NCBI RefSeq assembly: GCF_010015445.1
Contig: NC_053134.1
Coordinates: forward strand, 17,810,629 to 17,874,628
Direction: 5' to 3'
Source of the DNA: Perca fluviatilis
Taxonomy: Eukaryota; Chordata; Actinopteri; Perciformes; Percidae
DNA length: 64,000 nucleotides
Shown here: positions 40,596-51,856 of the stretch, piece by piece
Position numbering within the stretch: position 1 is the first letter of the stretch
Layout: the number at the start of each line of letters is the position of its first letter
Program-made: the position numbers and the translations under genes
Notes under the pieces: generated by a model
Seen by the model: only the letters and a program-made list of their open reading frames with translations
Told to the model about the DNA's origin: nothing
Databases searched by the model: none

Positions 40596-40684
40596 CGCAG
40601 CGGCTCGGGTTCGACTCCAACCCTTTGCTGCATGTTATCCCCTATCTCTCTCCCCTTTCCTGTCAAAATCCGCAGCTGTTTAGG
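40596..40684 (+). mobile_element. SINE remnant with box B
   Basis: GGTTCGACTCC at 40608-40618 is a good box B (GGTTCRANNCC). It is followed by CCCTTTGCTGCATGTTATCC and a CT-rich tail (CTCTCTCCCCTTTCCTGTC), the order seen in a common fish tRNA-derived SINE. Box A is not visible upstream, so the head is truncated. Confidence 0.55.
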
Positions 40685-42515
40685 TTTTGTTTTTGTGTCA
40701 CATTAGTTAGTGTGGTGGTGCACAACACTCTGTATGCCTGTGTGATTCTGTGCAAGGACTGAACTGCTTTCTGCTATCACTCCTTATTCACTACAATGAG
40801 CTGGGGGCAAAATGGGGCTCTCAAACACACACTCGCATACACTTACACACATAAACCTAATACACACAAGCATTCACATGCATTTTCTTTCTGTTATTTG
40901 TCAAATTGTTGCCATTTCTGCCCACCTTTGCTCATCATGATGCACAGGCCTCTCCGTGCCCAGTAATGGCAAGTCAAATAGCCTTTTAAGCAAATGAACG
41001 GTCTTCATTTCACAAATCTTTTTCACCGAATTATCCCTCTATGTAGTTCTTCTTGCTATAAATGTGCACGTCCCTGTAGCAGATTCTACTATTCGTGGTT
41101 GCTTTTATTCTGCACAACACATCATTTCAATTGGTGGGAATAAGGATGTCAGCTAAGTAACAGAAAAGCTACAACACGCACATGCACACTAATGTACAAC
41201 CAACATTTGCAATCTACATTATGAAAACACACCCACAGAGAAGCACACACGCAGAATAATCTCTTTGCGGACATGTCAGGCAACAAAGTCAAACAAAAGA
41301 CGGCTTGAAAAAGCCAACTGAGTGCCATTAAGACTCCGAGATCTGCTTTCATCATGGAAATCCCCTCCCATGTCTCCGTTTACAATGGATCTACTATCTG
41401 GATAATTAACTGTACTATCTGACCTGCCGTGGCAGGCAGACGTTTCCCTAAACCTGAATCGAGCCTGGCAGGAATTAGGAGGAAGCTCAGAGGAATGTGA
41501 GAGGAAAAACCCTATGCAAAGAAATAAATCCCTGCACTTTGTAATTAGCCACCAGCTCTCTACCCCCTTTCCTCTTAGCTCATCTCAGCTAATTTCCCCT
41601 TGTCTCCGACTCCCTCAACCACTATTTTCTCCTTCTGTACTCTGTCTGCCCTCTATTTCTACCCTTACCCTCTTCATCTTGTTTACCCTCTTCTGTTTTT
41701 CTCTCTTCACCTCTTTTTCTTTCCTACCCATGCTTGTTCCTTTCCAGTCTATTGCATTGCCTGAATTTCATAAGATTATTCCACCCGTTTGGCGGCCTTG
41801 ATGAGTATCTGCACACTAAAAGCTGTCAAGCCCCTTTTTAAAAAGCCCAAGGTTTTTTTGGTGAAGTAAATTTGTGTCCCAAATAGCTCCTCTGCACTCA
41901 TGAAACTTCAAGAGGCAGAGATAATGAGATAGCATGCTGACTGACATTTCCAGACCTCAGCCCTGTGTCTGTGTGCATGCATGTATGCCTGTGTGGGTGT
42001 CTCCAGTGGTTTGTGTGTGTGTGTGTGTGCATAAGGGAGTCACTAATAATATTTTGCCCATGCACCATGAATATAATATATATGGTAAAAAAACAAAAAC
42101 AAATCAGTACATGTTATATGCCTCCTTTATGTATCTATGCTATTTTTAAAACTTTGATATTTCATTTTGATAAAAATGAAGAAAAAGGAAACAGAAGCTT
42201 TGCAGTGATATTCATGGCTCAAATTTTCCAAAACGGAGAACTGCTTCTTCGAAATTGTTTGTGCTTAATGAACATAATCAATGTGAAAAAGGGTATTGCT
42301 TTACAACTGGGTTCAGTTTAACAGGAAAGACTGAAATTAGAGTTCTCAGTTGAATTAATGTTAAAGTCTGCAACAGATAATTGCTCTCTTTCTGCCTCTC
42401 TTTATATCCCTTTCTTCTTTTTTCCTTCCTTCTTTCTTTCATCCTTGATAAATGAAAATGCTAGAATTTGTCGTATTAGTTTGCTTCATTCTAACAAGAT
42501 AAATATTTCACTGTT
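40685..42515. other. Intergenic; CT-rich tract and GT microsatellite
   Basis: The stretch 41560-41760 is pyrimidine-rich on the plus strand and produces a 95-codon S/F/L/P frame that I do not treat as a gene. A (GT)n tract lies at 42011-42029. Nothing else recognised. Confidence 0.5.
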
Positions 42516-42517
42516 TC

Positions 42518-42842
42518 AATGTTACTCCTGAAGGAATAGTTTGCAGAAAGTTAGATGATACGATTGGTATCATTCTGTCCCTTAAGTATGAACACACAGG
42601 ACACCGTTTGCCTAGCTTAGCATAAAGACTGGAAACAGTGGAAACAACTAGCCTGGCTCCTTCTAAAGGTAACAAAATCTGCCAATCAGAACCTCTAAAG
42701 CTCACTTATTAACACATTTTAGTTTCTCCCTGTTTCCAGTCTTTTTCTGCTAAGCTAAAGGGCTAGCTTCATGTTGAGAGCGTTATCGATCTTCTCGTCT
42801 AACTCTTGGAAAGAAAGCGAATACAAAAGGTCAACTGATTCT
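42518..42842. mobile_element. Two copies of one dispersed repeat, tail to tail
   Basis: The plus-strand part (about 42518-42720) carries CCTAGCTTAGCATAAAGACTGG-type sequence, AACTAGCCTGGCTCC and AAAGCTCACTTATTAACACA. From 42725 the minus strand reads AGCGTTATCGATCTTC in reverse sense, so that from 42842 downward it gives CGCTTTCTTTCCAAGAG, TTAGACGAGAAGATCGATA and AAAGACTGGAAACAGGG: the 5' part of the same family as at 63228. The two pieces face each other and share about 25 bp as an imperfect inverted repeat with about 90 bp between. This may be two insertions or one rearranged copy. Confidence 0.65.
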
Positions 42843-43375
42843 TTAAAAATCTGCTTTTCGTGCAACATCTTTGTGGCAAATTTCACCAGAATACAGGCCT
42901 GTTTTAGAAGAAACTTTTACACTCTACAACCTAGCGGAAATTCTTGCTGATTCCTTTTTCTCAAGAGTGAAACAAAAAAAGGTTTTACATTAGGATATGT
43001 AATTACCAATATTTGAGTCTGTGATAACATTTCACATAGTGTAAATACTAATATTGATTGCCACTATCAATATTCCTATACTTTCTTTATCTGCTCAAAA
43101 TAATTTTGTGTGGTTAACGTCTTCATTCACTTTGGAATTCCAATTCTAATATCTTTCAAAATATACAGATTGATACATATTGATTACACATTTTATTGTG
43201 AAAAACCTGAGAGTCATGCCATAACAAGTCTCCCTTTCCAAATTTCTACACCGAAGTCCACATTGCTGCCTTCAGCTACATCCTCCTTTGCCTGCATACT
43301 ATTTATGCTAGGTGCCATCGTGGTGCATACCTGGCAGGTTTTGTGGCGTGCCATTGCCCCAGGCCTGTTTTTCTT

Positions 43376-43377
<2 letters not shown>

Positions 43378-43419
<42 letters not shown>
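43378..43419. repeat. (GT)n microsatellite, 42 bp
   Basis: Pure GT repeat; with the CA tract at 43521-43567 it forms an inverted pair. Confidence 0.97.
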
Positions 43420-43422
<3 letters not shown>

Positions 43423-43519
43423 CAGGCCACCAGGTACTGCTGATATCGTTCATTCGCAGATGTGCTCTGACATTTTCTCACAGCTGAACGCCAAGAGCAA
43501 CCCCTGATTTGTGGACGTA

Positions 43520-43520
<1 letters not shown>

Positions 43521-43567
<47 letters not shown>
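43521..43567. repeat. (AC)n microsatellite, 47 bp
   Basis: Pure AC repeat about 100 bases after the GT tract and complementary to it. Confidence 0.97.
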
Positions 43568-43571
<4 letters not shown>

Positions 43572-46021
43572 TGTGCCTTCCACAAGAGAAACACACACAA
43601 AGAAGGAGAGCCCAAAGGCACTGTGAGCCAGAGGAGGAAATTTCGGTGTGAACAGGAGTCTGTGGAAAAGAGATTGTTTTACACCAGTGTCTACAGAGAC
43701 ACCAGTACATCAGCAGTGAATAGTAAACCCTTGACATCTGAAAGCAGCTGGCGAACACAAATTTACCTATTACATACTCAGATACAGAAAAAAATATTTG
43801 CATTAAATTGCTTTTTCATCCATGTGATTTTGGGTTTATTGATTAACATATTAATGTAATAGAAAAATCAAAATCAAAACTTAAAGTTAGAAGGCAAATA
43901 TCACAATCTATGCCCAATATGATACAAAAAGGATCAGGAACTCACACAATACACGCCAAGCTGCTTATCCATCAAAAACATAAAATAAAACCCCCACAGA
44001 ATTCAGACGGGGGCCTAAAGGACCAATTCTGCCTGAAGTCTGGACTGAAGTCAGTGTTAGGGTTTTCAGTTTTGGCCGGTAAAAAAATAAGATGTTATGG
44101 GAATGAAATGGGAGACGGTATACAGTAGAAGTTAAAACAGAAGTTACAGATGTCAAGAGGTTTTTTCAAGCTAAAACGGGGAACTAAGCTGCACTTTAAA
44201 ACTTGAGATAGTACAACAAAAAGTTGCTTCATTTTAACACGGAGCACATAATGGATTGCAAAACTAAAGTGAACACTTCAGCCCATCACCATATCATTAC
44301 TATCTTCAGTTCTTTTTATCTATCTCCACCTCTTGGAGACTGCCCTGCGTGCTGTGCCAAGACTGAACTGTCTGTCAGGGGCAACTTATAATAAGCACAA
44401 AAAAAAGAAGAAGAAAAAACTGTTTGCTTATACTGCCATTATCAGCAGCTGAGTGAACAAGTCGTAAACAACACAAGGAGCGAGGAAATGTTACAAATGG
44501 ACTTGCACAGCAGCATGAGAGTATGGTGCTGTAATGATGGGTTCTGATGACAGTTGTTACCGTGATGTGGCCGACGGTAATGAAAGTGACTACGTTGAAG
44601 TTGATGATAAATGACATAGTGACATACTTAGACTAAAGTGCAACAATGCCTTCAGGCTGCAAACCAAAATAAACACACTGATGTAATTAGTTCCTATAGT
44701 ATGCCTTCTGTTAACTCAAGTGTGTATTGACGTATGAGTGAGGTGAGTGTGTGCCGGTGTGTTAATGTAAGCTAATGCATGCTCCTGGATGCACGTGAGC
44801 ACGCATTAGTGTCCGTTGATAAAGAGTTTGTACAGCTGGTGGAAGCCCGGACCCTCAAGACACCCCTTCTCTTTCCTGGATGTTGATGATTCTTGTCTAT
44901 TTAGCCTTATTGACCTCTACATCCTAACTAATCCGCCTTAAATTATGCATAACCTTTTACTTGGCAGAGCTCCCCATAAATCTGTTTATTCCCTGTTTGC
45001 TCCCTTACAAAGCCCGCTAAACAAATTCCATTAAGCAAAACAGCAGTACAGCATGAATGATAATTCAACTCAGTACAGTCCCCAAAGCAGATAAGAGCAT
45101 AATCATTGCTGTTATGTGTAAGGCAGCTTATAAAAGACTATTCGGTTTCACTCAAATCTGGTTAGTGCTTATTATTTTCAGGTCATTTGGTCTTTGTGAA
45201 TACTCAGCAGTGAATGTGTGTGCATGTTTCCATGTTTATGTCCATAAAGTTTTGTTTGTGCACATGGACATACACATATCAGGAATATAGAGGTAATTAC
45301 AAAATGTAAATACACTGAATGGCTATTGCAGAAACAAATACCATAAATAGTATTAAAGATGTGGTTTGTTTAATCAAAATCTAAGTGACTGTATAGATGT
45401 TATTGGGGTGAGGGTGGGGTTAATCTTATATTTCAGTTTATTAAAAAAAATTTAAATAGCAAGGCCCACCCCGCCATTATTAAAATTCTCTTTAGACGCC
45501 TCCCCCTACACCTAAAAAAACTGCCACACTCTCCCCCTAATATCTTAAATTATAAGACTGAGTTGGTACAACTTGTTCCACAATAAATAACTAAAAGAGG
45601 CAATGCAAAAAAATGAAGATGGTGTAATCTAATTAGGCCTTATGTATCAATTACAAAATAATTGTCACCATTGCTGCCAATTGGAAATGGACTTCCAAAT
45701 GAATGGAAAATATAACAAAAGGATAAATATTCCACCACTTATCTTGAATGTTTTTCTTCTTATGTAGACTTAATATAAAGTGTTACACAACTAGAAATAT
45801 TGGTTCTGTTAGCTTATTGATTCTAATAGGAAAAATAAATCTCAGAGTCAGAATTATTGTCTTCTGCATATGGCAATGAACCATTGCGCAACCATTTTTG
45901 TTTTGTTGTAAATTAATCACACAGGAGGAAGCTGAAATATTGATTTGGGGTGAGAAAAAGTTTAAAGGCCCTTCTGTGCTCTTCCAAAAAGTCAGACTAC
46001 CCTTCCTTCAGCAAAAGTATG

Positions 46022-46022
46022 A

Positions 46023-46074
<52 letters not shown>
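46022..46074. repeat. (AAT)n microsatellite / SINE tail
   Basis: Nearly pure AAT repeat forming the 3' tail of the minus-strand SINE. Confidence 0.95.
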
Positions 46075-46075
<1 letters not shown>

Positions 46076-46375
46076 TATACTTTATTAATCCTGCAAGGGG
46101 AAATTACAATGTTTTCACATTGTTATTACACACATTACACACAGGCCTGAATTACACACACACACATGCTTAGTACCTATACATGCACTAATGGAGAGAT
46201 GTCAGATGTCATGAGTGAGGGAGCTACCCATGGAAAGGCGCCCCGAGCAATTGGGGGTTCGTGCCTTGCTCAAGAGCTCCTTGGCAGTGCCCAGAAGGTG
46301 AACTTGCACCTCTCTAGCTGCCACCCTCCGGTTCCCAACCCAACTACCTACTGACTGAGCTACTGCTACCCCCAG
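46022..46375 (-). mobile_element. tRNA-derived SINE with (ATT)n tail, box B deleted
   Basis: On the minus strand from 46373 it starts with GGTAGCAGTAGCTCAGTCAG, a tRNA-like head with box A. It continues through TTGGGTTGGGAACCGGAGGG, AGAGGTGCAAGTTCACCTTC, GGGCACTGCCAAGGAGC, CTTGAGCAAGGCACGAACCC and ends with AATTTCCCCTTGCAGGATTA, AATAAAGTATAC and an (ATT)n tail (46022-46074). From memory of this fish SINE, about 45 bases after GGAGGGT, including the GGTTCAAGTCC box B, are missing here. The flanks AAAAGTATG (46013-46021) and AAAAGAATG (46376-46384) are a 9-bp direct repeat with one mismatch, a likely target duplication. Confidence 0.85.
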
Positions 46376-46384
46376 AAAAGAATG

Positions 46385-46444
46385 CATACACAACCCTCCC
46401 CCTTTTATGATCCCTCTCCCCTGTAATAATTTGTATACAATCCC
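46385..46444. other. Short spacer between SINE and TTAA element
   Basis: Sixty bases of ordinary sequence separate the SINE target duplication from the TTAA of the next element. Confidence 0.6.
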
Positions 46445-46448
46445 TTAA

Positions 46449-48319
46449 AGGGGTGATAGAATGCAAAACCGAGTTTACCTTGTCATAGTTGAATAACGAC
46501 AGTTAGGTGGGTAAAAAGGATATACAGAGAACCTCAAAGTCCTCAAAGACACCTCTTTCCTCTGCAAATCTCACAAGTTGAAACTGTTGCCGAAAACAGG
46601 CGAATCTCAACAAAGCTAATAGTTGACGTCAACTCGGTGGCTGTACCTTATTTGGATCTTCCTTGTGCCTTTGTCATGCCCCAAAATTTACATAGGCCAC
46701 TGATCTGGGACCAGTTTGTCTTGTGAATCTAGGTCGCACATATCTAACAAAATGTATACATTGATCGTCTGCTATTTCATTACTAAATTCAATTCTTTTT
46801 TTTTATGCGAGAAATCACCTATGTAGAGCTCAAATATGGGCCGTTTTACAAAAATTGATGGCTAATTGCAAATTTAGTCCGACTGTGTTGGAGTTCAGGA
46901 GCTCCGCAGTCTAACGTGACAGCGGCCGGTGGCTGCCTGGTTGCTGCCTCGCCGCCCGGCGTGTCCACCTTCACAGACCCCGCTGTGAGTTTCAACATAA
47001 ATTTAGTATATTCACACTTAGAATTTCGTCATTTCGTCATTTATATCACAGCTACCCTAAGGTCTTACAAAAACCTTGTCCGATTTCAAGGCATCAAAAT
47101 TTCACTTTATGAGGTATTTTAACATTAATATGTGTTCCCTCAGCCTGCCTATGGTCCCCCAGTGGCTACAAAAAATGGCGATAGGTGTAAACCGAGCCCT
47201 GGGTATCCTGCTCTGCCTTTGAGAAAATTAAAGCTCAGATAGGCCAATCTGGAATCTTGCTCCTTGTGAGGTTGTTACCTCCCCTTTCTCTGCTTTGCCC
47301 GCCCAGAGAATTTGGCCCACCCATGAGAGAGAGAGACATCATGGCTTTCAAACGAGCAAAGTGGCAGTTGGTCAAGGCCACACCCCCACCCTCCACCTTG
47401 CCCCCCCATCTCTCCTCCTCAATAGCTACAGACACAGAAATGGCACATCCTAAGGAAAGCCCATTGTGGGACTGACTCTAGTGGCTGTAATTCTGCACCA
47501 AGGCTGAATTTTGGGAAGGAGACTTCAGATACAGTATTAGACCACTAAGACCACTAAGGTCTATATAAAAGTATCCAAAGAGCACCATGTCTTGGGACCT
47601 TTAAATGCATTTTTGTGAATTTTAGAGGTCTCGTTAGGAGGAGGCTACCTAGCTATGTTTCCCATTCAACCCTATGGGAAAAGATTGCGGGTACACTTTT
47701 AGCATAAATTTAGTATATTTACACTTTGAATTTTGTGACTGCATTTATATCACAGCTACCCTAAGGTTTTACAAAGCTAACACTTTTGTCCGATTTCAAT
47801 GCATATTTGTGAATTTTAGAGGTCTCGTTAGGAGGAGGCTATGTTTGCCATTCATTGCTATGAACCCCAAAATGGTGACTTTGCGCTGGGTATGGAGCAC
47901 CGTGGGCTGCCGGCGTGGCAGCAACCCAGGCAGCACTGGCCGCTGTCACGTTAGACTGCGGAGCTCCTGAATTCTGACACAGTCAGACCAAATTTGTAAT
48001 TAGCCATCAATTTTCGTAAAACGGCCCATATTTGAGCTCGACATGAATGAATGAATTGAATTTAGTAATGAAATAGCAGACGAACAATGTATAACATTTC
48101 TGTGCAGTGTGTGTGTGTGTGTTTCAACCAACCAATCAGTGCGCAGCTCATCTAAAGAAGAAAACCTGTCATTTCAATCAGGCCTATTTCACAGGGTTGC
48201 ATTAGGGCCTATAGAACAGCACCCGGGCCATTTTCAGCCCAACCAATTTTACATACTGTACCCTATTAGGAGACCTTAAGGAACAGTGTGAAATACCCTA
48301 TAACCATTCTATCACCCCT
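46449..48319. mobile_element. TTAA-flanked Kolobok-like foldback transposon, non-autonomous
   Basis: The left end is TTAA (46445-46448) then AGGGGTGATAGAATG; the right end is CATTCTATCACCCCT then TTAA (48320-48323). The terminal repeats match over 15 bp and the TTAA duplication is intact. TTAA targets occur in piggyBac and Kolobok; an end starting AGGGG rather than CCC favours Kolobok. A second, longer inverted pair lies inside: about 46760-46970 pairs with about 47900-48095 (shared words TTTCATTACTAAATTCAATT, CTCAAATATGGGCCGTTTTA, CAGGAGCTCCGCAGTC). Internal direct duplications also occur (TTTATATCACAGCTACCCTA at about 47039 and 47744; GAATTTTAGAGGTCTCGTTA at about 47617 and 47811). No transposase frame is left. 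Confidence 0.85.
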
Positions 48320-48323
48320 TTAA

Positions 48324-50378
48324 AAGGTTCAAACTTTTCTAAATAGTCTGAATATGCTTCTAAATCTGCAGAAAATCTGTCTTTGACCAAAACTGTTCAC
48401 TCACTGCGAATTGTTCTCATTAAAAGTGTCAGCTAAATGCCCAAAATTTTTAAAGCTTTTCACTCTGCCTGAAGCTTATGGTCGTGCCTTTTTCATTCCA
48501 GCTTCAGGCTGGGCGTTGTGAGCTGCAGAGTGGCTCTGTAAAGCCTTTCTTTTACTTTTTATTGGCCACTAGCTAAGAACTCATTACCTATTCAGCTGCT
48601 ACAGTGTATGATAATTTAATAATTAGAGCAAGAAAACAAAATGAAACAGTAATGGAATATGTGATGTTTTGAGTCAAACAGCTTTAGATAATTACCTTGG
48701 TAAAAAGAAGAAGCCTACAATGTGTCAGGCACATAATAATCTTAAGCTTTGATTTAGAAAAATAACAGGAGCAGCAATGCATCTAAATGATATTAGGAAA
48801 ATGGCAGAACAGAAGCTCATCATGGAAAAGGTTAATACAGTGAGATAAAAAAAATTTACTCAATTTTGGTTCATTTTTTACATCATAAGACACTGTATTT
48901 TTTTTTTCATAGAGAACACATTCCATTTCTTTTGATGACATAGTGCAGTAGTTAAGGAATGCATGCTCTTTTGAATGCATGTATTGGTTGTTAAAGATTG
49001 GCGTTCGTTTTGTATTTCCAAAACGACAACAAATTATCTTTCATTCTCTCGAACTGACTGTGTTTAAGAAAAGTACTTTTCGCTGCTGTCGTTCGATTTA
49101 TTTAATGCTGCCTCTGAGTGTACTTTTTCTGATGATTCATTTCATTTTTTAAAAGGCCCTTTTCTTCCGCTAATAAAAAAGACTTATCAGGCTTCATTAT
49201 CCTAGGTACTTTCAAAATTGCACCTTTTTTCTCCTCTCTTTTACCATTTCCTTTGACAGATGCTAGCATGGAATAGGGCAAGGACAGAAAGGGTTTTTAT
49301 AGCGGTTCCCATGTGTCCCAGCAGCATTTAAGGACTTCTGAGTAACAGCATTTCATTGTCATGTATCAAACTGCCTCTTAAAATGTCACTTTGAATGCAC
49401 AATGAAAAAATAAACCAAATACTTTGTCAAGTATTAAAAGACATATTCAACTGCAATTTTAGAAGTTCACATTAAAAAACAACATAGTAACTCAAAAAGA
49501 GGGTATTGACTCGAGCACATCCAGTGTGCACCAGGTGTCCTTCACTCAGCCGCATGTGTGCATTTCAAAGGATAAACGGGCCAAATATATCTGCCCTGGT
49601 ACTCGGAATTTCCAAGACCTCTCTCCATTAAGTGTGAGCGATAACAGGGCCCCAGCTGTGCTTCCTGCCACCACCGCTGCTCTGAAGACGGAGAGAGAAA
49701 GAGAGGGAGAAAGAGGTTGAACTGATCCCCCCACACTCCCAACCCCCCTCTCCACCCCCACCCCAGCGGTCTTGACCCAGTTAAGACGGTTCTGTGACTG
49801 ATAACCGATGCAGAGGCCGTCAGACAAGCTTTATTGAGACAATAAATGAGCCGGGACTCTAGTTCCACCGCAAGGAACATTAGTTATGTATTTAGAGTAC
49901 TGCTTGGCTGAGCTCTGTATCCATCCTCCTCCACCTCCCTCCTCTTGTCCCTTTCCTCTCTATCCTTTAGGTCCTCTCTTCTTCTCTGCCTGTTTTCCAC
50001 TGATGTCTGATGTCATTTCCTCCCAACCTGGCATGGCAGCGGCATCAGGAAGCAATCTAGGTCTCACTCTGACAATTCACACAATTCCTCCAACTCCGCC
50101 AGAAAAGTGCTTAACTACAGATCAAAATCGGGCCAATCTGCCTTTCCCTCTTGATTCTATCTTTTTTTTTTCCTTTTTTTCTGTATCAAACTTCCAGGTT
50201 TAGATTAATGTCTGAACTTTCCCCACTCCCTATTTGGTAGCATATATTTTTTTTATCTCTTCTGGCCACTATCATTGTCTTTGTGCTGCAGGTAGCCCAG
50301 CAACAGAGACAGAGGTAAAGTTAGAACGGGAATGTTGCTTGTTTGGTGTCAAGCGGAAAAAAAGCAGGAATGTTTTTG
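48324..50378. other. Intergenic; no gene supported
   Basis: AT-rich sequence. At 49690-49770 it becomes low complexity (GAGAGAAAGAGAGGG, then C-rich CCCCACACTCCC), giving opposing spurious frames of 64-112 codons. No repeat or RNA gene recognised. Confidence 0.5.
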
Positions 50379-50422
50379 CAATGGTGGGAAGTAACTAATA
50401 ACATTTACACAACTGTACTTAA

Positions 50423-51466
50423 AGTGACAATATGTAACTTTTTAGTGTTTCTGAAACTCTGTCATTTTCAATCTGATGATCTTAAATGACCTGTAACAGC
50501 AAACAAGACTAAGACGCTATTTTTATACGTATAGTTTTTATTAGTGCCTCTGCCCGGGTCTGATTTTTCCCGCAAAGTCAAAGAATGATTTACGGCAGGT
50601 AGACGGCACTACAGAGCACACATTCTGACGGGTCACAGACTTCTTTGTAACTACGGCAAAGCCTCTCTTATTGTATCCAGCCAGATAAAAGGTAGCAGGA
50701 GATTTCTTTATAGAGGCCTAATATATTGTATTTTAATTTTATTTTAGAAGTTATGTGCTGTAGTTATTGCTGATACTGGGGCAGGGCCATCATGGGAAAG
50801 AAGGAAATTAAACGAAGAACACCTTAAAGATACAGTAGAAGGGAAAGTGAAAGACAACGGGCAAAAACGATCTCTCGGTCGGGCTTTCAACAGATGGAGA
50901 CAATTACGGGACTGTAAATTGTTCAAAATGTCCTGAATTGGCCCCTTATTTCTATTTCATTCATAAAATAACTTTATAATGTGAGAAATGTTTTTTGTCA
51001 GTAGCCATCATTAAATGATGTCCCCCTTCCATTTAGCACGGACATTTTATTCCATTTAGTCCGTGTTTGTGTTGTCCTACTATTTTCTTTCCCCTTGTCC
51101 CCCTGTAATCGTGTGAAGCGTCATTGGGTTTCATGAAATGTGCTAGTTATTAATACGTTGGTTGCTACAAAAAACTTGTATTGCTTTGGCTCGTGACACA
51201 GTGACAGTGATACCCGGTTTAGCTCACGATACATCAAAAGTAGGCTAAGTTACCGTATGTAACACTTGAAATGCAAAAACTTATTCTCTTATTGTAAATT
51301 AATGATTTTCTGTCTGAGCAAAACATTCATCGTGACTATATGACCTCCCGGTAACGCTAACTCAGTAATATACAGTGGCCAATACAGCACCTTAAAGAAA
51401 AGACCTTTACAACAGCAGGTGTGGTAAAAACACTACAACACAAACTGAAAGTTACATATAGTCACT
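50423..51466. mobile_element. TIR transposon nested in the MITE, internally deleted
   Basis: The left end AGTGACAATATGTAACTTT (50423-50441) and the right end, read in reverse complement AGTGACTATATGTAACTTTC, form terminal inverted repeats of about 20 bp with one or two mismatches. The left end is preceded by TTAA; the right is followed by AAAA, so a TTAA duplication is possible but decayed. At 1044 bp it is too short for a full transposase. A plus-strand frame fragment near 50860-50935 is entered separately. Confidence 0.7.
50752..50936 (+). pseudogene. Remnant of a transposon-associated ORF
   Basis: A plus-strand frame runs AVVIADTGAGPSWERRKLNE and later RSLGRAFNRWRQLRDCK before a stop at about 50935. 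The phrase FxRWRxLRDxK is familiar from many uncharacterised fish proteins of transposon origin, where it is followed by a conserved acidic stretch that is absent here. It lies inside the TIR element, which fits. The similarity is from memory and short. Confidence 0.35.
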
Positions 51467-51856
51467 AAAATTGTGAGATACTTGTATTTTACTGAGTATC
51501 TCCACTTTCTGCTACTTTATAGGCTAGTTCTACTTCACTGCTTTTCATATTAAAATGTGACATAAAAACAAAGTGATCTATTATATAAGTATAAGTATTG
51601 ACAATACAATGCATTGTTATAGATTAAACAAATGGTTGTGACCCTTTACAAAAGTTTTTAGCGGTGGATATTAAACAAAAACTGCTAAGATGAAAAGAAA
51701 AGTGTGAAACCTAAATAGAAATTCATCACCCTTTGTCTGTCTAATCTAATCAATTTAATAATGATATATTTGATGATTTATCAGGGGCCATTTTTTTCTG
51801 CAGGAGTATTTTTATTCTGATAAAAACAAAGGATCTGGATACTTCTTTCACCACTA

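Larger units (their letters stand above)
42843..46012. other. Intergenic; inverted GT/CA microsatellite pair
   Basis: No gene. It contains the facing (GT)n and (CA)n tracts listed separately. Other stretches are AT-rich unique sequence with small random frames only. Confidence 0.5.
50379..51856. mobile_element. hAT-like MITE host repeat split by another transposon
   Basis: The left part (50379-50422) begins CAATGGTGGGAAGTAACTAA and the right part (51467-51856) reads AGATACTTGTATTTTACTGA, CTCCACTTTCTGCTACTTTA and ends CTTCTTTCACCACTA. These are the two halves of a widespread fish repeat whose ends are CAGTGGTGG and CCACCACTG. The two halves are separated by the TIR element at 50423-51466. An 8-bp target duplication is not convincing here. 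Confidence 0.6.

Noticed and set aside
41514..41801. 95-codon plus-strand ORF rich in S, L, P, F
   Set aside because: It lies in a pyrimidine-rich stretch and shows composition bias only, no domain.
46349..46373. tRNA gene on the minus strand
   Set aside because: Only a box A-like head of a SINE; box B is missing.
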